Source: Bacteroidia bacterium | GTDB taxonomy: Bacteria > Bacteroidota > Bacteroidia > Bacteroidales > GWA2-32-17 | Assembly (NCBI GenBank): GCA_016218155.1 | Contig: JACREQ010000038.1 | Span: 1 to 64,000, forward strand | Length of the DNA: 64,000 nt | Reading direction: 5' to 3' | Shown: one piece after another, positions 7,470-15,821 of the stretch | Numbering within the stretch: the first letter of the stretch is position 1 | Layout: each line of letters begins with the position of its first letter | Made by a program: the position numbers and the translations under genes | The notes under the pieces: model-generated | The model's database searches: none | The model's input: the letters and a program-made list of their open reading frames with translations, nothing else | Told to the model about the DNA's origin: nothing

Positions 7470-10400
7470 CTAATCTTTAGCAAATTTGCGAAACTTAAAT
7501 GAGTTACCAGCACTAAGTTTTAAAAGATAAAAACCTGAAGTAAACCCAGTTGTGTTAACAATAGTTTTTTGTATTAAGTTCCCCTGAAAAACAACTTCCC
7601 CGATTGAATTTATAATTTCAAAATTTTGTTTTTCAAAGTTACCGTTATATTCAATTATTAATTCATTGCTAACCGGATTGGGATAAATAAACAATTTATC
7701 TGTTTTTTCTAAATAAACCCCAACTGTTGTTATATAAACACAATAAGATGTATCTGAGCATAATCCCTGAGTAATTATTACCGCATAATTTCCATTTACA
7801 GTGGCTGTGAAATTTTGATTTATTTCACCACTGATGGGTGCATAACCATTATCGCAATCAAGCCATTGATATGAGCTGCCATTCATATTTGCTGTTACTG
7901 TAGGTTCAGAAACAGTAAGTGAAGTATCAATATTTACAACAGATAAATTCAACTCAAATATACTATCGCAGCTATTTGTAGTTAGCAAACTATCATAGTA
8001 ATGTCCGGCAATTGAATATGTTGAATTATGCCAGTTATAAGATTCACCACCACAGATTGAATAGTTTTCGGAAAAAGAATAAACGGGATTAACGGTTAAA
8101 TTTAAAGTATATATACTGTCACATCCATTTATGGTGTTGTGAGAAGAAAAATATGTGCCTGAAGTTGTGTAATTATTGCCATGCCAATTGTAAACAACAC
8201 CATTGCAGATAGAATGATTTTCGTCAAAATTAAAAGCCGGATAAACAGTAAGATTAAGTGTGCTAATGCTATCGCAACCATGAATAGAAATTAAACTGTC
8301 ATAATAAACCCCCGCTATTGAATAATCAATACCATGCCAGTTGTAAGTTTGATTATCACAAATCTGTACGTTGTTAGTTGTGTTGTATAACGGACTTACA
8401 TCAAGCGAAAGAATGTAAATGCTGTCACAATTATTAACAGTTTGCAAACTATCATAATATATACCAGACGTAAAATACGTATTACCATGCCAGTTGTAGT
8501 TTTCGCCATTGCAAATAAATTGAGTTTCTGCAAAAGAATAACTTTGATTAACTGTGAGATTTAATATAAATATACTGTCGCAACCATTAATAGTATTTAG
8601 GCTATCATAATAAGTTCCTGTAATTGTATAAACATTTCCATGCCAATTATAGGTTTCACCATTACATATATCAATGTTATTTATAAATAAATATGTTGGA
8701 GAAACCGTTAGATTTATTACAAATATACTATCACAACCGATAGTATTAAAAATAGTGTCATTAAAAATACCTGATATTGTGTATGAATGTCCATTAAATA
8801 TATAACTATCACCATTGCAAATGGACTGTGGATTATTAATTGTATAAATGTTGGTAACTGTTAAAGTTGCAGAATTTGATGTGTCGGCTCCAAAATTATT
8901 GGATATAAAACATCTGTATTCATAATTACCAGATACAAGAGTGCCGCTTACAATCATTGTGTCGGCAGTTTGATTGTTATATAAAGCACCTGAAGGGTTA
9001 CCATTTACGACATTATTCCAACTACCATTATAAAATTGCCATTGATAAGACAATGGTGCTGTACCTGATGCATTAATACTTAAACTTGTACTACTTTCTT
9101 CACACATTGTCACGTCCAGTGGTTGAGAGATTATTGTAGTTTGTTTATATTTTGCAAAAAAAGCATCAATAGTAATTGCTGTAAGATTTGCTATTCCTGT
9201 GTTAGGATCAAAGTCAGCTGTACCTTGGAAAGATCCTGTTATATATACATTTCCTGAACCATCAAATGTTATGTAGTTGGCCACATCAGAATTTGTGCTA
9301 CCTATGTTTTTTGCCCAAAGATAATTTCCGAAAGCATCGAATTTGGAAAAGAAAATATCATAAGAGCCAGCCGATGACAGATTTGTTATTCCTGCATCAG
9401 GGTCAAAGTCAGCTGTATTTTGAAAAGTACCGGCAACATATATTTTACCTAAACTATCTATAGCAATACTGTTACTATAATCATAATTTGTACCCCCAAA
9501 GATTTTGGCAAAATTATAGTTTCCACTATTATCGTATTTAGCAACAAATATGTCAGTATAGCCATGCGACAATAAGTTTACTATTCCTGTGCCAGGGTCA
9601 AAGTCCGCACCTTCAGACTCTCCAGTAATATATACATTTCCTAAGTGGTCAACATCTATGCTCCTTCCATAATCAAAACCAGTACTTCCGATATCTTTTG
9701 CCCAAAGATAATTTCCGTTAATATCATATTTAGCAAAGAAAATATCATCATAATTATTTGAACCATGTACAGACAGATTTGCAGTACCTGAGCCTGGATC
9801 AAAGTCGGCTATTCCTTGGAACGACCCAGTAATATAAACATTACTTAAGTCATCAATTGCGATACAATAACCTCTATCGTTAGAGGTTGACCCAATACTT
9901 TTAGCCCACAGGTAATTCCCAATATTATCGTATTTGGCAAAGAAAATATCATCATAGGTAGAAACAGTTGTGAGGTTAGCTGTACCTGTACCTGGATTAA
10001 AGTCAACTGTATTTCGGAAACACCCTGTAATATAAACATTTTCTGAGCCATCAACTTTTATGCTGTAACTGTGATTACTAGATGTTGAAACACCTATTTT
10101 TTTTGCCCAGATATAATTCCCGTTATTATCATATTTAGCAAAAAAAAGACCATTAGGACCTGAAAGATTTGCTGTTCCTGTGCCAGGGTCAAAGTCAATG
10201 TCTCCTTGATACTCTCCTGTAATATATACATTTCCTGCGCCATCAACTGCTATACTTCTACTATATTGATCGTTTATATTGCCTATTCTTTTTGCCCAAA
10301 GATAATTCCCATTATTGTCATATTTTGCAAAGAAAATATCATTACCACCTGCAGATATTAAGTTTGCAGTACCTGTGCTAGGGTCAAAATCGGCTGTACC

Positions 10401-10562
10401 ACTAAAATGCCCTGTAATATATACATTGCCCATGCCGTCAACTATTATACAATAACTAATTCCTTTTCCGATTGTATTTGCCCATTGATATTCCTGAGAA
10501 TAACAAGGATTACAAAAACTAACAATAATCAGAAAAAAACTAAAGTGTAATAAACTTTTCAT
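7470..10562 (-). CDS. T9SS type A cargo protein with SBBP repeats and a six-fold CDSI repeat module
   Basis: The 1030-residue protein begins with a signal peptide (MKSLLHFSFFLIIVSFCNPCYSQ). Residues about 25-485 hold seven SBBP-type repeats, each with NVYITGxFxGTADFDPxTGTANL and DIFFAKYDNNGNYLWAKxIG, predicted to form a beta-propeller. An Ig-like domain with SYQWQFYNGSWNNV follows at about 487-575. Six repeats of about 48 residues come next, each with ICNGxxYNWHGxxY, YYDSL and CDSIxxLNLTV. The last part is a type A sorting domain: LFIYPNPVSNELIIEY, then GFYLLKLSAG and a basic KFRKFAKD end. T9SS type A domains direct export and surface attachment in Bacteroidota. The ligand or substrate is unknown. 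It is the last gene before the terminator at 7421-7456 and lies just downstream of the PD40 array. Confidence 0.88.
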   Translation of the reverse strand: MKSLLHFSFFLIIVSFCNPCYSQEYQWANTIGKGISYCIIVDGMGNVYITGHFSGTADFDPSTGTANLISAGGNDIFFAKYDNNGNYLWAKRIGNINDQYSRSIAVDGAGNVYITGEYQGDIDFDPGTGTANLSGPNGLFFAKYDNNGNYIWAKKIGVSTSSNHSYSIKVDGSENVYITGCFRNTVDFNPGTGTANLTTVSTYDDIFFAKYDNIGNYLWAKSIGSTSNDRGYCIAIDDLSNVYITGSFQGIADFDPGSGTANLSVHGSNNYDDIFFAKYDINGNYLWAKDIGSTGFDYGRSIDVDHLGNVYITGESEGADFDPGTGIVNLLSHGYTDIFVAKYDNSGNYNFAKIFGGTNYDYSNSIAIDSLGKIYVAGTFQNTADFDPDAGITNLSSAGSYDIFFSKFDAFGNYLWAKNIGSTNSDVANYITFDGSGNVYITGSFQGTADFDPNTGIANLTAITIDAFFAKYKQTTIISQPLDVTMCEESSTSLSINASGTAPLSYQWQFYNGSWNNVVNGNPSGALYNNQTADTMIVSGTLVSGNYEYRCFISNNFGADTSNSATLTVTNIYTINNPQSICNGDSYIFNGHSYTISGIFNDTIFNTIGCDSIFVINLTVSPTYLFINNIDICNGETYNWHGNVYTITGTYYDSLNTINGCDSIFILNLTVNQSYSFAETQFICNGENYNWHGNTYFTSGIYYDSLQTVNNCDSIYILSLDVSPLYNTTNNVQICDNQTYNWHGIDYSIAGVYYDSLISIHGCDSISTLNLTVYPAFNFDENHSICNGVVYNWHGNNYTTSGTYFSSHNTINGCDSIYTLNLTVNPVYSFSENYSICGGESYNWHNSTYSIAGHYYDSLLTTNSCDSIFELNLSVVNIDTSLTVSEPTVTANMNGSSYQWLDCDNGYAPISGEINQNFTATVNGNYAVIITQGLCSDTSYCVYITTVGVYLEKTDKLFIYPNPVSNELIIEYNGNFEKQNFEIINSIGEVVFQGNLIQKTIVNTTGFTSGFYLLKLSAGNSFKFRKFAKD

Positions 10563-10593
10563 AAAGCAAAGATTATTTGAGAATTTTAATCTC

Positions 10594-12222
10594 CTACCTC
10601 TTCTTCACCACCCCAATAGGATTTAAAATAATAGGTTTATTAATTTCTTTGAACGCTGTTTTTTCGGGTATGCTTATTTTTTCAGGTGAAAAAATATAGT
10701 CGGGTGTTTCGCATGAAAACAAATAATCTTTTCCTTGTTTCAATATAATGACATAGTTGCCCGTTTCTTTATTAGGTTTATAACTTCCGATTAATTTTCC
10801 TGTCTTTGATTCCTTAACATTAATCACAATATTTTTAGGAACTTCTGCATTACCTTCCATTTTTATTGTACCCTTTATTACAGCCGAAGATCTTTCGGGA
10901 AGCGAAAGTAAATTCATTACATAAATATCTCGACCTCCTATTCCATCCTCCCTAACAGATGAAAAATAAGCTCGTTTACCATCAGCCGACATAACAAAAT
11001 ACACATCATCAGATGTTGTATTTACAGGATAACCCATATTTGTAGGTGCTCCCCATGTTCCGTCTGCTTGTAATTCGCTGTAAAATAAATCATATCCTCC
11101 CATACTATTATGTCCCTTAGACGAGAAATAAAGCGTGCTTCCATCAGGGTGTATAAATGGTCCTTCTTCGTCATACTGTGTATTTAAAATATCGCCCATG
11201 TTTTGAGCTAAACCCCATTCACCTGTAGGGTTACGACGAACTATATACAAATCCTTACCACCTTTTCCATTACCTCTATCGCTGGTAAAAATTAGTGTTG
11301 TTCCCTCTGAAGAAATTGTTGCATGACTTTCATTAGCAGAGGTACTAATATTTGAGCCAAGCTTTACAGGCACAGTCCAGTCATTGTTTTCAAATTCGCT
11401 TACATATATATTTCCATCACCATAATCGTCTTTGTAAATATACATTTCCTGTCCATCGGCTGATAAACCAATAGTAGCTTCATGCCCTTTAGTGTTAATT
11501 TTATCACTTATTTTTTCAGGAAAACTCCATTTCCCATCAACTTTTTTTATAATATAAATATCTTCAAAATATTTTCCGTCATCAGTAAGTAAACCGCCGG
11601 TATTTCCTCTTCTGCGGGAGGTAAATACCATAGTTTTTTCATCAGCGGTAATACATGGTGTATGCTCATCAAACTCGGTATTAAAATTAGCTCCTAAATT
11701 TTCAATAGAAATTTCGACAGAATCTTTTATCAGTTTTTGTGCATTCTTACACATTTCAATATACCTGTCGGCAAGTTGAAGTTCTTTAGGATTACTAAAA
11801 ACAAGTTCTTTATATTTTACAAAAAAATTATCTGCTTTATCAAACTGGTAAGCAAAATGATATGCCTGACCAATATGATACATTGTTTTGTACGGGGATT
11901 TTTTTTCTTTAAAATTTAACTCTTTATATTTTGCAGCCATATTGCGTGATGCAACATTAAAATAAGGAATTGATTTTTCCTTTTCGAAGGGACTATTAAG
12001 ATAACACAATCCAACCAGATAATTCAAATTTGCATTAGAGGTATCTGCACGCTGTAACTTTAAAAACAAAGGCAATGCTGCGGAATAGTTTGAAAATAAA
12101 ATAAACCTCTTAGCATCATTAAAATTACTCTTCTTCGCAGACTTTGTTTGTTCTTGTGCACCAACTGCAAAAGCAATAAAAAGAAATGCTGTTGAAAAAA
12201 ATAACTGCTTAAACTGCTTCAT
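10594..12222 (-). CDS. TPR-PD40 exported protein without OmpA domain (542 aa)
   Basis: A signal peptide (to about residue 23, ending AVGAQ) is followed by TPR-like helices (about 35-130; FSNYSAALPLFLKLQRADTS and a later FDKADNFFVKYKEL). Residues about 185-440 hold five or more WD40-like PD40 beta-propeller repeats, such as DEHTPCITADEKTMVFTSRRRG, GHEATIGLSADGQEMYIYKDD and YDEEGPFIHPDGSTLYFSSKG. A carboxypeptidase regulatory-like beta domain closes the protein (about 450-540; GTIKMEGNAEVPKNIVINV). This is the PorE-type architecture of T9SS-associated peptidoglycan-linking proteins but without the OmpA end. It is one of four paralogues in a row and is closest to the 537-residue one. It has its own promoter-like signal at 12239-12269. 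A periplasmic or outer-membrane scaffold is likely; the exact role is unknown. Confidence 0.82.
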   Translation of the reverse strand: MKQFKQLFFSTAFLFIAFAVGAQEQTKSAKKSNFNDAKRFILFSNYSAALPLFLKLQRADTSNANLNYLVGLCYLNSPFEKEKSIPYFNVASRNMAAKYKELNFKEKKSPYKTMYHIGQAYHFAYQFDKADNFFVKYKELVFSNPKELQLADRYIEMCKNAQKLIKDSVEISIENLGANFNTEFDEHTPCITADEKTMVFTSRRRGNTGGLLTDDGKYFEDIYIIKKVDGKWSFPEKISDKINTKGHEATIGLSADGQEMYIYKDDYGDGNIYVSEFENNDWTVPVKLGSNISTSANESHATISSEGTTLIFTSDRGNGKGGKDLYIVRRNPTGEWGLAQNMGDILNTQYDEEGPFIHPDGSTLYFSSKGHNSMGGYDLFYSELQADGTWGAPTNMGYPVNTTSDDVYFVMSADGKRAYFSSVREDGIGGRDIYVMNLLSLPERSSAVIKGTIKMEGNAEVPKNIVINVKESKTGKLIGSYKPNKETGNYVIILKQGKDYLFSCETPDYIFSPEKISIPEKTAFKEINKPIILNPIGVVKKR

Positions 12223-12238
12223 GTTTATTAGTTTTAAA

Positions 12239-12269
12239 CAAAAATACAGTATTGCAAACTCAAAACAAA
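12239..12269 (-). promoter_or_regulatory. Bacteroidota-type promoter for the 542-aa PD40 gene
   Basis: Read on the minus strand, TTTG (12266-12269) and TATTTTTG (12239-12246) are 19 bases apart, matching the -33/-7 consensus. The start codon at 12222 is about 17 bases beyond the -7 box. This suggests the gene can be transcribed apart from the upstream PD40-OmpA gene. Confidence 0.55.
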
Positions 12270-12309
12270 ATAATAATAAAGAATCGGGTTTTTTTACCTA
12301 TAAAAGCAG

Positions 12310-15198
12310 TTATTTGTATTTCTCTGTATTAACAATAAAAGCATTACCATAACCGGCTTTCTGAATTTTCTTAATTTCCTTTCTTGCCTCATCCACAGTT
12401 GTATATTTACCGTACAGATATTTATACTTTCCATCGTTACCAATTATTTCGCGTACACCTTTAAGATTTTCATAACGACTTAAATTTACGGGTTCAGATA
12501 ATGATTCTAGCTGAATTGTAAACTCACCCTTTTGCTCAACCTTTTTATTAAAGTTTTCGAGTTTTACAAGAAATGCTCCCGGAAAACCAAGTTCTATCAT
12601 TCTTTGTTTTTCTTTTTGAGCAGCTGCCAGACCTTCTATTTCACCATAAGTATATCTATAAAATCCATCAAGGCAGAGGTTTTCTTTAACACCCTTAACA
12701 TTCTTAAATAAAGCCATTTCAGCAGGTTTTGTTAGTGCACTTAGCTGAATAGTATATAAGGTTTCATCATTAACAACTGATAAAGCTGAATCTGATTGGT
12801 TAAGGTTATATGAAATATTTATTTCATTCTTAATCTTTCCTATTGCTGATTGGTTTTCGATAGTTGCCTCGGGGAAATTCTCATCTATAACAATGTTCAA
12901 AAGCTTCATCGCATCTGATTTGTTAGCAAAATCACCAACAGTGTACATCACCATATCATCAACCTTTGTTTCATTTATTGGCGATCCTGTTGTTTTTGAG
13001 AACATCTCTGTTTTAGATAGAGTGCCAACAAGTGTCAACATTTTATTTGTTATATCGAAAGTAATGGTATTACCTTTTTGTTTAAGTAAAAGTATGGTAT
13101 ATCGTTCTGAAGAATGTTGTTGTCTTCCTTCACGCGAAAATCTTAATGTTTCTGGAACTTTAATATCTTCAACTACAATATTCTCTGCTGTTGAATTTAG
13201 AAGTTTCATTTCTACACGACGGTTAAGCTGACGACCTTCGGGGTTATCGCTTCCGTCTGCATTCTGATTAATTGCTATAAAATGTGATTTACCCATCCCT
13301 TTTGAAACAAAGCGACTCTGATCAATACCTTGAGCCACTAAGTAATCAATTGATGCTTTTGATCTGTTCTCTGAAAGTTTCTGATTAAATTTATCGCTAC
13401 CAAGAGCATCGGTATGTCCAACAATTTCGATATAAAGTGAAGGATTTTTTCTCATTAAATCAGCAAGACGCTGTAAATCTTCCTGTGATTCTCTTCTTAA
13501 ATCAAACTTGCCATAGTCAAAGAAAATACTTCTGATTACGTAGTATTCACCTTTGGTAACTTCAATTGGAACCATTTCTACGTTAATAACAACTTCAGAT
13601 CTGGTATAAACCTCAGGTATATACAAATTCTCATAATGAGTTTTATACCCATTACACTTATATTCTATTTTAAAGTTTCCTGATTTTATTTGTGTTAAAT
13701 AATTACTTAACAAATAATTTGGTTTACATTTTATTAGTGTATCACCTTTTATGCTATCAATTAATGAAATTATAAAGTCATGGGGCAATTCATTTTTCTG
13801 ATCCTGAAGTGTTATATCTCCTTTTAGAATAATCTCGGTTTCGTGCCCATCAGGAATACTAACAGCAATCTTAAAAATATCATTTGAGCCAATACCTCTT
13901 TCGTTATTATTTAGAGGGAAAAAAGCATATTCTCCATTTGCTTTAGGCAGATAAAACAAATCGTTACCTACTGTATTAATTGGATATCCAATGTTTAATG
14001 GCGACGACCAAGTATTATTGTCTAACAACGTAGTGTGAAAAACATCAAAACCTCCCATGCTGTAATGTCCCTGCGAACTAAAATAAAGAGTTTTACTATC
14101 ATTCAAAATAAACGGAGTTTCTTCATCGTATTTTGTATTAATTGTTGGACCAAGATTTACAGCTGGTCCCCATTCTCCCTGCTCATCTTTTACCGAACGG
14201 TAAATATCAAGGCCGCCGAAGCCACCAGGTCTGTCGCTTGTAAAATAAAGAGTTTTTCCATCTATTGTAAGGGTTGCATGAGATTCCCACTGTTTTGTGT
14301 TAATGTTCTTGTTTAGTAATTTCATGTCGGACCACTTATTATTCTTATAATAGCTAACACAAATATTACCGTTGTCATTATCATCGCGAACTAAATAAAG
14401 CTCTGTTCCATCTGCGCTTATAGTAACAGGAACAGTTCTGGAAGTTGCGCCAATTTGCTTTGTTACATTTACAGGATCAGTCCATTTACCCTCAGCTTTT
14501 TTGGAGAAATAAATATTATCCATCTGATAATCATAATTGATAACATTAATATCTATTTCTGCTGAAAAAACATTTTTATCACCGGCTGTAAAAATAAGTA
14601 CAGTTTCATCATCAGAAATAACCGGACAATTTTCAACTTTTGATTCGGAATTTATTACTTCTCCAAGATTTTCTGTGATTAATTTTAGTGGCAACTTAAC
14701 CAGCTCTTTTGCGTTTTGTGTACATTGAATTTCACGGTCGATATAGTCAATATAAAAAAGATCTTTTGTATTTAATATTTCGCGATACTTTTTATAATTT
14801 TCTACTGCTTTATCAAACTCTAAAAGGTTTCTATACGCATTTCCTAAATAAAATAATGCATCTTTTGGTGCACCTTTTTCTAAATAAGAACCCTCTTTAT
14901 ATTTAGGATTTATATTTGTAATCGCCTTTTGAAGATATTCAAGTGCTTTTCTGTTTTCGGCAGGATCGGGAACATGTAATAAACAAATACCAATTCGGTA
15001 ATTTATATTTGCATTGTCGGGTTCTAATTTTATTAACTCAAGGTAAATTGGCAATGCTTCACTAAATTCTTCGTAAAGGAAATAATATTCCGCATTTATA
15101 AACTTCTTTTTAAAATCCTGGGCAGTTGCAGCATTTGCTAACACAAAAAAAATACTTATGCAAACAACTGTTTTTATTATTGCTATAAATTTCATCAT
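12310..15198 (-). CDS. TPR-PD40-OmpA protein with three C-terminal SPOR-like units (962 aa)
   Basis: After a signal peptide (to about residue 27, ATAQ) come TPR helices (about 30-150) and PD40 repeats (about 190-430; WESHATLTIDGKTLYFTSDRPGG, YDEETPFILNDSKTLYFSSQGH). A carboxypeptidase regulatory-like domain follows, then an OmpA-like peptidoglycan-binding domain at about 549-668 (IFFDYGKFDLRRES, VGHTDALGSDKFNQKLSENRSKASIDYL, NRRVEMKLL). The last 290 residues hold three SPOR-like units near 698-785, 813-882 and 892-957, with YTIQLSAL and FTIQLESL strands and FPGAFLV / YGNAFIV ends. OmpA and SPOR domains both bind peptidoglycan, so this protein probably tethers an outer-membrane complex to the wall, as PorE does for the T9SS. 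Two tandem ATGs exist; the first is used here. Confidence 0.88.
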   Translation of the reverse strand: MMKFIAIIKTVVCISIFFVLANAATAQDFKKKFINAEYYFLYEEFSEALPIYLELIKLEPDNANINYRIGICLLHVPDPAENRKALEYLQKAITNINPKYKEGSYLEKGAPKDALFYLGNAYRNLLEFDKAVENYKKYREILNTKDLFYIDYIDREIQCTQNAKELVKLPLKLITENLGEVINSESKVENCPVISDDETVLIFTAGDKNVFSAEIDINVINYDYQMDNIYFSKKAEGKWTDPVNVTKQIGATSRTVPVTISADGTELYLVRDDNDNGNICVSYYKNNKWSDMKLLNKNINTKQWESHATLTIDGKTLYFTSDRPGGFGGLDIYRSVKDEQGEWGPAVNLGPTINTKYDEETPFILNDSKTLYFSSQGHYSMGGFDVFHTTLLDNNTWSSPLNIGYPINTVGNDLFYLPKANGEYAFFPLNNNERGIGSNDIFKIAVSIPDGHETEIILKGDITLQDQKNELPHDFIISLIDSIKGDTLIKCKPNYLLSNYLTQIKSGNFKIEYKCNGYKTHYENLYIPEVYTRSEVVINVEMVPIEVTKGEYYVIRSIFFDYGKFDLRRESQEDLQRLADLMRKNPSLYIEIVGHTDALGSDKFNQKLSENRSKASIDYLVAQGIDQSRFVSKGMGKSHFIAINQNADGSDNPEGRQLNRRVEMKLLNSTAENIVVEDIKVPETLRFSREGRQQHSSERYTILLLKQKGNTITFDITNKMLTLVGTLSKTEMFSKTTGSPINETKVDDMVMYTVGDFANKSDAMKLLNIVIDENFPEATIENQSAIGKIKNEINISYNLNQSDSALSVVNDETLYTIQLSALTKPAEMALFKNVKGVKENLCLDGFYRYTYGEIEGLAAAQKEKQRMIELGFPGAFLVKLENFNKKVEQKGEFTIQLESLSEPVNLSRYENLKGVREIIGNDGKYKYLYGKYTTVDEARKEIKKIQKAGYGNAFIVNTEKYK

Positions 15199-15281
15199 TT
15201 TCCTTTGAACTTTTTTCTAAAATGGCTTATACGTTGTTTTTGGTTAATGGTTTAATAATATGAGCCGAAAATAGAAAATAT

Positions 15282-15818
15282 TTATTGTTTATTATTAATT
15301 AATTGAAAAAAACCTGCCTGTTCCCATTTGTTTGAATTTAAAATCCAATCGTTAATAATTCCACATTTCTCAAATTTACTTTTTAAAAACAAGTCTATAC
15401 TTGCCTTATTATTTATTGAAATAAAGCAATATAGTTGATGTAAATTTAATATTGAAAAACTATAGTTCACTAAAATTTCCAGAGCAGTACATGCAACACC
15501 CTTTTGTCGGTAATTATGATTTCCGATTAAAATTCCAATACCTGCTTTCCTGTTTATAGCGTCATAATCAAACAGATCTACCATTCCAACAGTTATCTCT
15601 TCTGAACCATCAATAACATCAATCATCAGTCTGAGTTGTTTTGCAGTTTGTATATCAGCATTTGCAAAAGAACAGTACTCTTTTAATGTGTATTTTGAAA
15701 ATGGCGAAATTGTTTGACTTACCCGCCAAACCTCTATCTCGTTTTCCCAAAGATACAGACTTTCCAGATCTGAAGGTTCTACCGCACGAAGCTTAACATT
15801 TTCTTTTTCAAGAGTCAT
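15282..15818 (-). CDS. GNAT-family N-acetyltransferase (RimJ/RimL-like)
   Basis: The 178-residue protein starts MTLEKENVKLRAVEPSDLESLYLWENE, the usual first strand and helix of RimL-type GNAT enzymes. It contains the acetyl-CoA-binding region AGIGILIGNHNYRQKGVACTALEILVNYSF, a variant of the R/Q-x-x-G-x-G/A motif with RQKGVA, and HQLYCFISINNKASIDLF near the C terminus. GNAT enzymes transfer acetyl from acetyl-CoA to amines; the acceptor here is unknown (protein N-terminus, amino sugar or small amine). It begins 3 bases after the stop of the 537-residue PD40 gene, so it is surely read from the same transcript. Its place inside an envelope gene array is unusual but may only reflect a convenient promoter. 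Confidence 0.85.
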   Translation of the reverse strand: MTLEKENVKLRAVEPSDLESLYLWENEIEVWRVSQTISPFSKYTLKEYCSFANADIQTAKQLRLMIDVIDGSEEITVGMVDLFDYDAINRKAGIGILIGNHNYRQKGVACTALEILVNYSFSILNLHQLYCFISINNKASIDLFLKSKFEKCGIINDWILNSNKWEQAGFFQLINNKQ

Positions 15819-15821
15819 ATC

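Noticed and set aside
7470-10562. The dense repeats as a CRISPR array or phase-variable DNA repeat
   Set aside because: The repeats are protein-level, diverged and in frame, with no constant spacer pattern and no short-unit slippage tracts.
12893-13231. Plus-strand open frame of 112 codons inside the 962-aa PD40-OmpA gene
   Set aside because: Antisense to conserved OmpA and SPOR-like coding sequence; no family features.
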